Assembly (NCBI GenBank): GCA_004556165.1 | Contig: SFIR01000001.1 | Span: forward strand, 62,001 to 126,000 | Length of the DNA: 64,000 bases | From: Clostridiales bacterium | GTDB taxonomy: Bacteria > Bacillota > Clostridia > Christensenellales > CAG-138 | Direction of reading: 5' to 3' | Shown: positions 1-8,911 of the stretch, piece after piece | Layout of the letters: every line of letters begins with the position of its first letter | Position numbering within the stretch: position 1 is the first letter of the stretch | Program-made: the position numbers and the translations under genes | Notes under the pieces: model-generated | What the model saw: only the letters and a program-made list of their open reading frames with translations | Told to the model about the DNA's origin: nothing | Databases searched by the model: none

Positions 1-2
1 GG

Positions 3-470
3 GATAGGGAGTATGCACAGAAGTACGCGCGGCTCTGGCAGACGATGAAGCCGGAAACTGCGGTGGAAGCAGCAATCTTGAAAAACGGCATCGGCCTGTT
101 CGCAATCTGCGATGATAAGGAGGGTTACTTTGAATACTGGATTGCAGGACTGTACAAGGGCGGAGAAGTTCCGGAAGGCCTGAAGCACTATTCCTTCCCG
201 GAGAGCGACTGGGCGATGTTCTCCGCCAAGGGTCCTCTGCCCGGCTCCCTGCAAAATCTGAACGACCAAATCTGGCAGGAGTGGTACCCGAATGAGGGGC
301 AGAAATACTGCGGCAACGGCAATGCCATGCTGGAGGTTTACTCACCGGGCGATATGCAAAGCCCCGACTACGAATGCGGCATCTGGGTGCCGATTTGTAA
401 TAAAAAAGAAGAAAACGAGATGGAAGCGGCTGAAACCGTTTCGACCATGATGATCACGGGCATTCTGTGA
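3..470 (+). CDS. GyrI-like effector-binding domain protein, cut by the left edge
   Basis: The reading frame is open to the left edge, so the N-terminus is missing; codons before the ATG at 45 read DREYAQKYARLWQT. The visible part resembles the AraC/GyrI-type effector-binding domain (SMART AraC_E_bind): the W-x-M-F-S-A-K-G-P segment, an 'IWQEWYP' motif and a final 'CGIWVPI' strand are typical. Such domains bind small hydrophobic ligands and usually sit at the C-terminus of AraC- or MerR-type activators. It is therefore probably the C-terminal half of a transcription regulator, though a stand-alone domain cannot be excluded. The last 25 or so residues run beyond the usual domain end. Confidence 0.7.
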   Translation, partial: DREYAQKYARLWQTMKPETAVEAAILKNGIGLFAICDDKEGYFEYWIAGLYKGGEVPEGLKHYSFPESDWAMFSAKGPLPGSLQNLNDQIWQEWYPNEGQKYCGNGNAMLEVYSPGDMQSPDYECGIWVPICNKKEENEMEAAETVSTMMITGIL

Positions 471-480
471 GAGAAAAAGG

Positions 481-530
481 GCCTTGAGGATCAAGGCAGC
501 ACCGCGGAACGGCTTTTCGGATTTTTTTTG
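481..530 (+). terminator. Hairpin plus T-run after the first gene; contains a T-box-like sequence
   Basis: GCCTTGA (481-487) and TCAAGGC (491-497) form a perfect 7-bp stem. It is followed by GCACCGCGGAAC and then eight T at 522-529. The T-run is 24 nt past the stem, so this is not a textbook terminator. GCACCGCGG resembles the core of a T-box antiterminator, but no specifier stem-loop was recognised upstream. Confidence 0.4.
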
Positions 531-556
531 TAACGAAACTTCTCAATCGCCGTCTA
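529..556 (+). promoter_or_regulatory. Candidate ECF sigma factor promoter (autoregulation)
   Basis: TGTAAC at 529-534 and CGTCTA at 551-556 are separated by 16 bp. This is the layout of Bacillus ECF promoters (SigX/SigW/SigV type: AAC in the -35 and CGTC in the -10). It lies 26 bp before the ECF sigma gene start, which fits autogenous control. This is inferred from sequence only. Confidence 0.55.
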
Positions 557-582
557 ACCGATGAAATTCAGGAAGGGAGGCG

Positions 583-1077
583 ATGATTACGGATAAGGAA
601 ATCTCCGAACGGCTTTATGAAGCCTACTATATGAAGGGGTATTCATTTGTTATGACCTTGGCAAAAAACAAAACGCTGTCAGAGGAAATCACGCAGGAAG
701 CATTCTTCCGTGCTGTCACAACCGAAAAGACCTTCCGGGGCGAATGCGAAGCATTCACTTGGCTTTGTGCCATTGCCAAGAACCTGTTCTATGATGAAAT
801 GCGCAAACGGAGCAGACAGTCCAAAGAAGATGCTGCGGAGCTGTGTGACACTGGCAACGACCCGGCAGCCGCTGCCGCAGATTCCGATGCGTCATTTCGG
901 ATTCATCTTGTGCTTCATGAATTGGATGAACCGTATAAAGAGGTTTTTGAGCTCCGTTGCTTTGGCGAACTGTCCTTTAAGCAGATAGGTACCATCTTCA
1001 AGAAGACAGAGAGCTGGGCAAGGGTAACTTATCATCGCGCAAAACTGAAAATTCAGGAAAGGATGGATGCAAAATGA
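583..1077 (+). CDS. ECF-type RNA polymerase sigma factor (sigma-70 family)
   Basis: 164 residues, normal for an ECF sigma factor. Region 2 covers about residues 10-80, with the 'ITQEAFFRAV' and 'FTWLCAIAKNLFYDEMRK' helices. Region 4 covers about 108-160, with the helix-turn-helix 'LSFKQIGTIFKKTESWARVTYHRAKLKI'-like segment. A GGGAGG ribosome binding site precedes the ATG. It overlaps the next gene by 4 bp (ATGA), and that gene is a zf-HC2 anti-sigma factor, so the pair works as a sigma/anti-sigma switch. Likely role: response to cell-envelope stress, by analogy with SigV/SigX; the inducing signal is unknown. Confidence 0.92.
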   Translation: MITDKEISERLYEAYYMKGYSFVMTLAKNKTLSEEITQEAFFRAVTTEKTFRGECEAFTWLCAIAKNLFYDEMRKRSRQSKEDAAELCDTGNDPAAAAADSDASFRIHLVLHELDEPYKEVFELRCFGELSFKQIGTIFKKTESWARVTYHRAKLKIQERMDAK

Positions 1078-2045
1078 AATATCAGTGCGAAATCGTCCGC
1101 GATTTGATGCCCCTGTATTTGGATGGCATAGCAAGCGGACAAAGCAGACAAATGGTTGAAGCGCATCTCTCGGAGTGCAAAGAGTGTTCGGATCTTTTTT
1201 CTCAAATGAAGAACAACGAATTGGAAATCGAGGTAAAAGAAGAAAAAACAGATGTGATTGCGAGCCAGCGAAAGGTATTCAAACGAAAATCCGCATTGGT
1301 AGGCAGTGTGCTTGCAGGAATTTTCATGATTCCGATTCTCGTTTGCCTGATCGTTAATCTAGCAGCCGGCGCAGGTCTCACATGGTTTTTTATCGTCCTT
1401 GCTTCGCTTCTTGTGGCTGCGTCACTGACCGTAGTGCCACTGATGGCACCTGCGGATAAGTTCCTGTGGACGCTCGGGACTTTCTCGTTATCCCTTATCA
1501 TGCTTCTGGGCATCTGCTGCATATATACAGGCGGCCGCTGGTTCTTTGTGGCAAGTTCGTCATCGCTTTTCGGAATAGGAATGCTGTTCCTTCCATTTGC
1601 CGTGAGATGCCGCCCGCTTTCCGGCGTTCTGAAAGGCCAAAAAGCGTTAGCGGTTATGACCGCAGACACGGTTTTATATGTCCTGATGATGCTCAGTATC
1701 GGCTTATACACAAAAGCTCCGGATTTTTTCAGGATTTCCGCCGCAATCTCACTGCCGCTGATTGCGTTTGCATGGGCATTTTTTGCCTTGATTCGTTATG
1801 CCGGAAAGAACGGCTGGATAAAAGCCGGCCTCTGCACCATACTCTGCGGCGCGTTTGTCTTTTTCGCCGACTCGTTGATATGCCGGCTGATGGAATGGTC
1901 TGTTCATCTTCCCGCATTCTATCCGTTTCAATGGAACTTCAGTACAGTTGGCGGAAATGTGAAATGGCTGTCATTGATTGCCGGTGTGCTTTTGGGCACG
2001 ATTTTGATTACAATAGGTTTGATTAACAGGAGGAAACAAAAATGA
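1074..2045 (+). CDS. Membrane anti-sigma factor with zf-HC2 zinc finger
   Basis: 323 residues. The cytoplasmic N-terminus carries the anti-sigma zinc finger: H31-x3-C35-x2-C38, with a Cys at position 5. It would hold the upstream ECF sigma factor inactive. From about residue 80 there are several hydrophobic segments (roughly six), so the protein is an integral membrane sensor. It overlaps the sigma gene (ATGA) and the following DUF4097 gene (ATGA), so the three are translationally coupled. How the signal is sensed cannot be read from sequence. Confidence 0.88.
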   Translation: MKYQCEIVRDLMPLYLDGIASGQSRQMVEAHLSECKECSDLFSQMKNNELEIEVKEEKTDVIASQRKVFKRKSALVGSVLAGIFMIPILVCLIVNLAAGAGLTWFFIVLASLLVAASLTVVPLMAPADKFLWTLGTFSLSLIMLLGICCIYTGGRWFFVASSSSLFGIGMLFLPFAVRCRPLSGVLKGQKALAVMTADTVLYVLMMLSIGLYTKAPDFFRISAAISLPLIAFAWAFFALIRYAGKNGWIKAGLCTILCGAFVFFADSLICRLMEWSVHLPAFYPFQWNFSTVGGNVKWLSLIAGVLLGTILITIGLINRRKQK

Positions 2046-2977
2046 AAAAAATATTAGTATTTGCAGCTCTGACCGCGATTGCGCTTGCAGCAATGTGCGG
2101 CATGACCGGCTGCTCTTATTTCGGCTCGGTCACATACGATAATGCGGATAAATATTCCGTCGGCAACACGGAGTTTACTGACAAAATTGAAAATATAGAA
2201 ATCGATTGGTCCAGCGGAAGCGTAAGTGTGGTTTCCCATTCGGGAAACACGTTCATGCTGTCGGAAAAGGAGGAAGACGGAATACCGGAGGATCTCCGTG
2301 TTCGTTGGTGGCTTGATGGCACCACACTTCGTGTTAAGTTTGCGGCTTCCGGCGCAGGACTGCGGATGTTCGATACTTGGCACAAGGATTTGACCTTAAC
2401 AGTACCGGAAGCTATCTCCCTTGATGAAGTCGTAATTCGTGCCGCGTCTGCTGAAATAGATGCCGTAGATTTAGTGGCTGAGACACTCAGCGTTTCAACT
2501 GCATCGGGCAATATAGATATCTGCTGTGAGGCAAACATAATCAAGCTCGACAGTGCATCCGGCGATATTCAACTGACCCAGAAGGGCAAAGCTGACGAGA
2601 TCAGCATTGATACCGCTTCCGGTAAAATCAACGCAAATCTCAGTCAGGCGGATAAGGCGCATTTTGAATCTGCGTCCGGCAAAATTAAGGTGACGGCTGC
2701 TTCGGTTGATTCTCTGTCGGCAAAAGCGACCAGCGGTGCTGTTTTCTGCGAGCTGGATGTAACCCCGTCCGAATGCAGAATTCGTGCCGTGTCCGGCGAG
2801 GTTACCCTCATTCTTCCCGATGCTTCGGATTTCACTGCAAATATCAGCACAACCAGCGGTGACTTTGAATCGGATTTTGCATTGATAATGGACGGCAGCA
2901 CCTACATATGCGGCAGCGGCAGCGCCGATATAGATATTGATACAACTTCGGGAAGTGTTTCGATTTGGAAGAAATGA
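2042..2977 (+). CDS. DUF4097 beta-repeat lipoprotein
   Basis: 311 residues with a lipoprotein signal (lipobox 'MTGC', Cys at about residue 24). The body is a beta-helix-like series of short repeats built on T/S-x-SG-x-I, such as 'TASGNI', 'SASGDI', 'TASGKI', 'SASGKI', 'TTSGSV'. This is the signature of the DUF4097 (putative adhesin) family, which often follows ECF sigma/anti-sigma or PspC genes in Firmicutes. It is exported and lipid-anchored on the outer face of the membrane, probably as an envelope stress sensor or scaffold. Third gene of the operon. Confidence 0.88.
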   Translation: MKKILVFAALTAIALAAMCGMTGCSYFGSVTYDNADKYSVGNTEFTDKIENIEIDWSSGSVSVVSHSGNTFMLSEKEEDGIPEDLRVRWWLDGTTLRVKFAASGAGLRMFDTWHKDLTLTVPEAISLDEVVIRAASAEIDAVDLVAETLSVSTASGNIDICCEANIIKLDSASGDIQLTQKGKADEISIDTASGKINANLSQADKAHFESASGKIKVTAASVDSLSAKATSGAVFCELDVTPSECRIRAVSGEVTLILPDASDFTANISTTSGDFESDFALIMDGSTYICGSGSADIDIDTTSGSVSIWKK

Positions 2978-3062
2978 GCGGAACTGAAAAAGGAATGATA
3001 GAATCTGACGATAAGTGATGCCGTAAATCACTATCATCAAATACGGAAAGGAAGTACGAAAT

Positions 3063-3979
3063 ATGAGTGATATAAAGGTTGAGGCGCTCCGTTCCGACGG
3101 TATATATAAAAAGATTAGGGAGGCTCCTCTCGAAAAAAAGAACGATATTTACCGTTATGAGCTGATGAAGCCCTTTGAGAAGAAATGGGACTGCTACAAT
3201 GTTCCGATTAAGGCAGCGAAACCGCATGGCTATGATGTCATTATGGCGAGTGGAATGCTGGGCTATCTCCTGCCGGAAAAGATTGATGAAAGATTATCCG
3301 AGAGCATCAGCTTGCTGAATGACAGCAGGTTTTGGAATAACTGCCGGGAATCAATCGAGCGATCCATAAAGTGTTTCACAGATGCGAAGATTGAATTGCC
3401 GGTAAAAGAATACCTATATACCGTTTTACTTGCGGATCCCACAAGTCCTTATTTAATCATGAGTGATAATTACTGCGGTGACGGCGGTATTCCCGGATAC
3501 ATTTTTGGGACGCTTGTTCCCTCTGAATACACTAAGAGCAGGCTTCCAGTAGCATTGGCACATGAAACAAATCATAACATCCGCTTTCAGTTTATCAAAT
3601 GGCATAATGATATTACTCTTGCGGAAATGATGGTCAGCGAAGGCATTGCGGAGAATTTTGCCGCTTACTTATTTGGCGAGGAAAATGTGGGGCCGTGGGT
3701 AAGCAAGACGGATATGGAGACTTTGAACGGATATATCAAACCGATCATCAGGGAAGGGCTTGATGTGCAGGGACTGGATAATCTGACAGCGTATCTGTAT
3801 GGAGACGAAACGGCTGTACTGCTAAATTACTCTCCTGTTGGTCTGCCTTATTGTGCCGGATATGCCTGTGGCTATCATATGATAAAATACTATCTGCAAA
3901 AGACAGGAAAATCCATAATAGAACACCCGCTGATGAAATACTGAAAGAAGTGGAGGACTTCTGGGACGAAGCTGAATAA
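3063..3979 (+). pseudogene. DUF2268 zinc protease-like protein, C-terminus frameshifted
   Basis: The open frame 3063-3944 encodes 293 residues of a DUF2268 (predicted Zn-dependent protease) protein. The zinc site HETNH is at residues 167-171, and the 'SEGIAENFAAYLFG' segment supplies the third ligand region. The frame ends in an atypical tail, 'EHPLMKY'. Shifting frame at about 3922 gives TPADEILKEVEDFWDEAE and a stop at 3977-3979, which looks like the natural family C-terminus. So one base appears to be missing, either by mutation or by assembly error. The catalytic core is intact and the product may still work. AAGGAAG ribosome binding site. Confidence 0.8.
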
Positions 3980-4190
3980 AATACAAAGTTAGCCTTTGTG
4001 AACTGCACCCCATTTGTCAGCATTAAGCTGCATGCCCGATAAATAGGGTGCGGCTCATCACCCCATCCCAGTACAGGAGGGATTTTCTGGATACAGGGAG
4101 CGCAAGCGGTGTTTGACGGCGCAATTGAAGGGAACAAATGCTGCGCCTTACGGAAATGAAAAAACAAAACACGGACATGGAGATGATTAA

Positions 4191-4664
4191 ATGAAGAAAC
4201 GCATTGTAATAGTGTTTATTGCCCTGATGTCAGCTTTTTTACTGCTCAACCTTATCTGGCTCGGTTGGCGTTATATGGCTTACTCCGGGTTTGCGGAGGG
4301 CATGACCCGTACCGATATGTCTTCGCCCTTGTTCCCGACTTATACGGCAAAGGATGAGGACGGCTTTGACTATACGGTAAAATATCCGGACTATTTGTCG
4401 CTGACAGGAAATCTGGCGGTGGGCTTTCCGGGAACCGATGATAACCCTTTCACCGATGGGCTTATCATATGGCCCAAATTCATGGGCGGCTATGAATATG
4501 GTGTTATGCTCAATTTCAAGGAAGAAGGCGGCAGCGGATATATGTTCTATATTGACGCCCAAGGCAATGCGGTTGAAGAGGAATATCAGTCAATCGCGGA
4601 TGAATACCGGGAGGTTATAAGCGAACTGATGGAGCTGGCACGGAATACATGGAATCTTGATTGA
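4191..4664 (+). CDS. Membrane-anchored protein of unknown function
   Basis: 157 residues. One N-terminal transmembrane helix (about residues 5-27) is preceded by KKR, so the soluble part should face outside. The rest is acidic and aromatic-rich with no motif I recognise. GGAG ribosome binding site 9 bp upstream. It lies 36 bp before another unknown gene on the same strand. The 210 bp in front of it contain no convincing gene. Confidence 0.6.
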   Translation: MKKRIVIVFIALMSAFLLLNLIWLGWRYMAYSGFAEGMTRTDMSSPLFPTYTAKDEDGFDYTVKYPDYLSLTGNLAVGFPGTDDNPFTDGLIIWPKFMGGYEYGVMLNFKEEGGSGYMFYIDAQGNAVEEEYQSIADEYREVISELMELARNTWNLD

Positions 4665-4700
4665 CTGGATGTGCAGTACAGATGATTTTAGGAGGATGAA

Positions 4701-5807
4701 ATGAGAGTATTCGATATATACTGGTTCAATATTGCGGACAAGGTGAAGTTTAAGGACACACAACCTTATCTGAAAAATATGCTCGCGGAGTTTGGATTTA
4801 CCTGGTCTGACCTTGCTTTTTCAGCGCAAAATGCATCAGATGATTCTGTGATAGCAAGAATACCGGAAAAATTCCCGAAGCTGGAAAAGTATTTTCGCTC
4901 AACGAAATACGGCTCGATGTTATGCAGCTATACCGATAACCGGTTCAACGGGGAGCTTTTTGCCGAAAAGTCGGATTATGACGATATTTTTACGCTGTTC
5001 TCAAAGGTACCGCGACCGTTCAAGATATCGTCCGGGCATATTCTGCTGAACGGAGTAAACTGGTTTGGAGAAGAGCCCGCTGCGCCTGTTCCGGATTGTA
5101 CTTGTGAAGAAAAAGATTTATTTTATATCACAGACGCGGATTACTTTTCCAACCATATTGCCCAGCACCGCAACTATGACGATGGTCTGAAATATAACCG
5201 TGTGTCCGTTTGCATTGAGACCACAGCAGTCCCCGAGCCGCGTGATTCCTCCACGGTAATCGAAAAGCTGATACCATATCTTGGCAAGCCTTACTGGTCA
5301 AGAACTCACTGTGTTTTTTCAAAGGAAGAATCCCTAAGGAACAAAGAGCTTTCGGCAAAGCATTCCGAATATATAAAAAACCTTATTAAGAATACCTTGC
5401 CGAACCCCGAAAAATACCCGTACACTATGAACGATACCGCTCCCATACCGCACCTTGCGGATATCCCGACTATGAAAAAAGCGTTCGCAGGAACCGGCTT
5501 CACGCACAAAAAGGGTAATCCCGGCTGGTTAGGCGAGTACGACTGCCGCGACAGCCACGGATACTTATATAAGGCGTTTGTTCAGAAGCTTTCCGCCGGG
5601 TGTTCATTCCGTGTTTGGCTTGAGATAAGCGGCTGCAACTTTAATACCGGGTATCTTGACGCACCGGATTACTGTATGAAAGAGGAAGGGGAGTCATTTC
5701 CGATAATTCGGGAATTTGCGCTGCTCTGCGCTAAAATCCGCGACGAATACGGAGACAAGCTTGCAGCAGATTTCGGAGATACCCCCAAATGGTACTATAA
5801 ATCATAA
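4701..5807 (+). CDS. Hypothetical cytoplasmic protein
   Basis: 368 residues with no signal peptide or membrane segment. A strong AGGAGG ribosome binding site supports a real gene. Composition is ordinary for a globular protein, rich in Tyr, Phe and Asp. There are two paralogous-looking stretches beginning 'FGFTWSDL' and 'GFTHKKGN', but I recognise no family. It probably shares a transcript with the preceding membrane protein. Confidence 0.6.
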   Translation: MRVFDIYWFNIADKVKFKDTQPYLKNMLAEFGFTWSDLAFSAQNASDDSVIARIPEKFPKLEKYFRSTKYGSMLCSYTDNRFNGELFAEKSDYDDIFTLFSKVPRPFKISSGHILLNGVNWFGEEPAAPVPDCTCEEKDLFYITDADYFSNHIAQHRNYDDGLKYNRVSVCIETTAVPEPRDSSTVIEKLIPYLGKPYWSRTHCVFSKEESLRNKELSAKHSEYIKNLIKNTLPNPEKYPYTMNDTAPIPHLADIPTMKKAFAGTGFTHKKGNPGWLGEYDCRDSHGYLYKAFVQKLSAGCSFRVWLEISGCNFNTGYLDAPDYCMKEEGESFPIIREFALLCAKIRDEYGDKLAADFGDTPKWYYKS

Positions 5808-6341
5808 AGCAAAACGGTGGAACATATCGAGCTTCAACCGTTGGAATCATTGAATTCCGGTATTGTGTAATTGGGTTATTCAAAAAATTGAATTATCTAT
5901 TTCAGTAGGTGATTTGAATAATTGGGTCATTGGGAGTTATTCGATTTGCAGTTTGCGGTTATGCAGGCGAAATTGATATTTTGGAAGAAAGAAGTAGTGA
6001 TGGTAATTCTATTTTCTTTTTTGTATAATGAATGTAGATGATAGCTTCCATTAAGCCGATTAGCTGCGCCGATCGAAAGGACATTTTTTTCGCTATGTGT
6101 TGTTCGTAAAAGCAATCGGCTCGGAAGCTATAAATTGAACACATTCTTCTGCAAAACACGCCTATCCGTCAAGCAGGTTTTTTGCAAGATATTAGCGTAG
6201 ATTGAAAAACTTGCTTGAAGCCCGGTACATACAATTTACGCAGAATACCTTATTTTGACTGCGTTGATACTTACAGACTGCATCCTGAGCTTTCTGCTGC
6301 GGATGCCGATTACTTGCTGATTCTTACGGAGGAATAGGAAA
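5808..6341 (+). other. 534-bp gap without a gene, containing a large inverted repeat
   Basis: No convincing coding frame. A TATAAT box lies at 6024-6029 without a clear -35 partner. Just downstream, two nested inverted repeats pair ATAGCTTCC (6041-6049) with GGAAGCTAT (6123-6131), and AGCCGATT (6054-6061) with AATCGGCT (6114-6121). Between the arms lies a run of seven T. Confidence 0.4.
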
Positions 6342-6527
6342 ATGAATAAGAGATTGTATAAATCCAATGAAAACAAGATGGTTTGCGGAGTCTGCGGCGG
6401 CATTGCCGAGTACTTCGACATCGACCCCACACTGGTGCGTCTTGGCTGGGTGCTGTTCTGTGCTCTGGGCGGCAGCGGAATTCTGGCTTACATCATAGCC
6501 GCCATTGTCATTCCCGGCAGGCCGTAA
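6342..6527 (+). CDS. PspC domain membrane protein
   Basis: 61 residues making up one complete PspC domain: the 'KMVCGVCGGIAEYFDIDPTL' type motif, then a single transmembrane helix. PspC proteins respond to membrane stress. Here it sits 25 bp upstream of an ABC exporter operon, an arrangement often seen in Firmicutes. Ribosome binding site GGAGGAA. Confidence 0.88.
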   Translation: MNKRLYKSNENKMVCGVCGGIAEYFDIDPTLVRLGWVLFCALGGSGILAYIIAAIVIPGRP

Positions 6528-6552
6528 TACTGATGAATAGGAGGGACGATTC

Positions 6553-7467
6553 TTGAGCAACATCATTGAAATATCAAGCCTGAGCAAACGCTTCGGCGAA
6601 GTGCAGGCGGTAAACGATTTGAGCTTTCGTGTAAAAGAAGGTGAGCTGTTCGCCTTCCTTGGCATAAACGGAGCAGGCAAATCCACCACCATCAACATAA
6701 TGTGCGGGCAGCTTTCCAAGGATTCGGGAACCGTTCAGCTAAGTGGCGTTGACCTGGACAGCGACCCGGACAGCATCAAAAGGAACCTGGGAGTGGTTTT
6801 TCAGAACTCCGTGCTGGATAAGGAACTGTCCGTGCAGGATAATCTCCAAAGCCGCGCAGCACTGTACGGTATTCGGGGAAAGGCTTTCCGGGAGCGTCTG
6901 GCCGAACTGGCAGGATTGCTGGAATTTGATGATTTGCTGAAGCGCACCGTGGGGAAGCTCTCAGGCGGTCAGCGGCGCAGGATTGACATTGCCCGAGCGC
7001 TGATACACAGACCCAAAATCCTGATTCTCGATGAGCCGACGACCGGCCTTGATCCCCAGACCAGAAGCACACTGTGGCAGGTTATCGGCGACCTGCGGAA
7101 AAACGAGGGCATGACGGTGTTCCTCACCACCCACTACATGGAGGAGGCGGCAGACGCTGACTATGTAGTGATTCTGGACAGCGGTATGATTGCCGCCGAG
7201 GGAACACCCTTGGAACTGAAAAACACCTATACCGGCGATTTTATCACCGTTTATGGTGCTGAAGAATCGCAGATTAAGCAGCTCGGCGCGCCTTATGAGA
7301 CGATTAGGGACGCATACAGGGTATCGGTTCCCAACACTGCCGCGGCAACAGAGCTGATTTTGAAATACCCGGATATCTTTCGGGATTACGAGATTACCAA
7401 GGGAAAGATGGATGATGTGTTCCTTGCGGTGACAGGCAAAAAGCTGATTGGAGGTGTGGGAAGATGA
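6553..7467 (+). CDS. ABC exporter ATP-binding protein (CcmA/DrrA type)
   Basis: 304 residues. Walker A 'GINGAGKST', Q-loop 'VVFQNSVLD', signature 'LSGGQRRR' and Walker B 'ILILDEPT' are all present, with the extra C-terminal domain of the DrrA/CcmA exporter class. The start is TTG, chosen because AGGAGGG lies 9 bp upstream and the protein begins correctly. It overlaps the permease gene by 4 bp (ATGA). It powers export of an unknown substrate, probably a drug, lipid or peptide. Confidence 0.92.
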   Translation: MSNIIEISSLSKRFGEVQAVNDLSFRVKEGELFAFLGINGAGKSTTINIMCGQLSKDSGTVQLSGVDLDSDPDSIKRNLGVVFQNSVLDKELSVQDNLQSRAALYGIRGKAFRERLAELAGLLEFDDLLKRTVGKLSGGQRRRIDIARALIHRPKILILDEPTTGLDPQTRSTLWQVIGDLRKNEGMTVFLTTHYMEEAADADYVVILDSGMIAAEGTPLELKNTYTGDFITVYGAEESQIKQLGAPYETIRDAYRVSVPNTAAATELILKYPDIFRDYEITKGKMDDVFLAVTGKKLIGGVGR

Positions 7468-8366
7468 CAGGACTTGGCGCGCTGATACGGCGCAACACGA
7501 AGCTCTACTTCAAGGACAAGGGGATGTTCTTCACCTCACTCATCACTCCTTTAATCCTGCTGGTGCTGTACGGTACCTTTTTAAGCAACGTATATGAGGA
7601 AACCTTCCGAGGCGCTCTTGAAGCGGCGGGAGCCACGGTATCCGACAAGCTGATCGGCGGCTGCGTGGGCGGAGAGTTGGTATCCTCTCTGCTGGCGGTG
7701 AGCTGTGTAACGGTTGCCTTCTGTTCAAATCTGCTGATGGTGCAGGATAAGATTACCGGAGCTCGGCAAGATCTGACAATCGCACCGGTTCGCCCCGGTA
7801 CGCTGGCGCTTGGCTACTATCTGTCCACGCTTCTATCCACCCTGCTGATCTGCTTTGCGGCAACGGGTGTCTGCCTGGGGTATCTGGCTTATGTCGGTTG
7901 GTATCTGACCGCCGGGGATGCGGCAGCACTGCTGCTGGATGTGGTGCTGCTTGTGCTTTTCGGCACAGCGCTTTCCTCCTGCGTCAATTTCTTCCTGTCA
8001 ACCAACGGGCAGGCCTCCGCAGTCGGCACCATTGTCAGCGCCGGGTACGGCTTTATCTGCGGAGCCTATATGCCGATCTCCCAATTCTCGGAGGGGCTGC
8101 AGAAGGTTATCTCCTTCCTGCCCGGTACCTACGGTACTTCTCTGCTGCGCAACCATGCGCTGCGCGGAGTGTTTGAAGAAATGGGCGCGCAGGGCTTCCC
8201 GAGCGAGGCAGTAGAGGCGATCAAAGATAGTGTGGACTGCAATTTGTATTTCTTTGGCAGCAAGGTGGAACTCCCCACCATGTACCTGGTGCTGATTGCG
8301 GGTATCGTGACCTTTGCCGGTCTGTATGTGCTGATGAATATACTGTCCGGAAGGAAACGGGCATGA
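7464..8366 (+). CDS. ABC-2 type exporter permease
   Basis: 300 residues, about six transmembrane helices, with the large extracellular loop after helix 1 typical of ABC-2 permeases. Coupled to the ATPase upstream (ATGA) and to the frameshifted gene downstream (ATGA at 8363-8366). Forms the membrane part of the exporter. Substrate unknown. Confidence 0.9.
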   Translation: MTGLGALIRRNTKLYFKDKGMFFTSLITPLILLVLYGTFLSNVYEETFRGALEAAGATVSDKLIGGCVGGELVSSLLAVSCVTVAFCSNLLMVQDKITGARQDLTIAPVRPGTLALGYYLSTLLSTLLICFAATGVCLGYLAYVGWYLTAGDAAALLLDVVLLVLFGTALSSCVNFFLSTNGQASAVGTIVSAGYGFICGAYMPISQFSEGLQKVISFLPGTYGTSLLRNHALRGVFEEMGAQGFPSEAVEAIKDSVDCNLYFFGSKVELPTMYLVLIAGIVTFAGLYVLMNILSGRKRA

Positions 8367-8768
8367 AGAGAAAGTGGACGATCATTGGGCTTTGCGCCGC
8401 TGCATTGGTATTGCTTCTTGCTGTGGTATTCCTGCCAAGGATTTTGCCGTCCAACGGATCCCCGGTACAGCCGAAAAGTGGAAGAGGACTTTTTCTCTCT
8501 GGATATGGAGAGGCTGAACTGCACCATTGAGGAACCCTTTTCTCTGAAAAAGGGTGATTCCGTTGATGTCAGTATAGTCCGTGTTTTGGGTGAGCTGACC
8601 ATTTCCATCGGCCAGAAAGGATTTGAACCCATCTATGAGGGCAGGAATCCGGAACTGAGCTCTTTTCGGGTTACAATTTCGGAGAACGGAGACTATTATC
8701 TTTCTGTATCCAGAAAGCAGGCAGAAGGAAGTATCTCCTTTCAAATCGACCGTTCGGAGAATAAATGA
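8363..8768 (+). pseudogene. Membrane-anchored third gene of the ABC operon, frameshifted
   Basis: The ATG at 8363 overlaps the permease stop and starts a signal-anchor (MKRKWTIIGLCAAALVLLLA). That frame then stops early. The downstream frame, ending at 8768, carries about 90 residues of a soluble beta-rich domain ('NCTIEEPFSLKKGDSVDVSI', then 'GELTISIGQKGFEPIYEG'). Removing one A from the run AAAA at 8474-8477 joins both parts as VQPK-VEEDFFSL. So the gene is either inactivated by a +1 slip or the base call is wrong. Function unknown; probably an accessory exporter subunit. Confidence 0.75.
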
Positions 8769-8771
8769 TGC

Positions 8772-8810
8772 ATCCGCCGTGTGAGGGAACGCCCTTATAC
8801 GGTGGATTTT
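8772..8810 (+). terminator. Terminator of the PspC/ABC operon
   Basis: A 16-bp stem (8772-8787 with 8792-8807, three G-U pairs) closes an AACG tetraloop and runs into TTTT. Confidence 0.8.
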
Positions 8811-8911
8811 CACACCTATAAAACGGACACAATCAACTTAATAATCCACCTATAGGAAAAATGGATTATCATGTCGAATTAAGTATATAAGCTGAAGAGG
8901 AGGCTGAGAGA

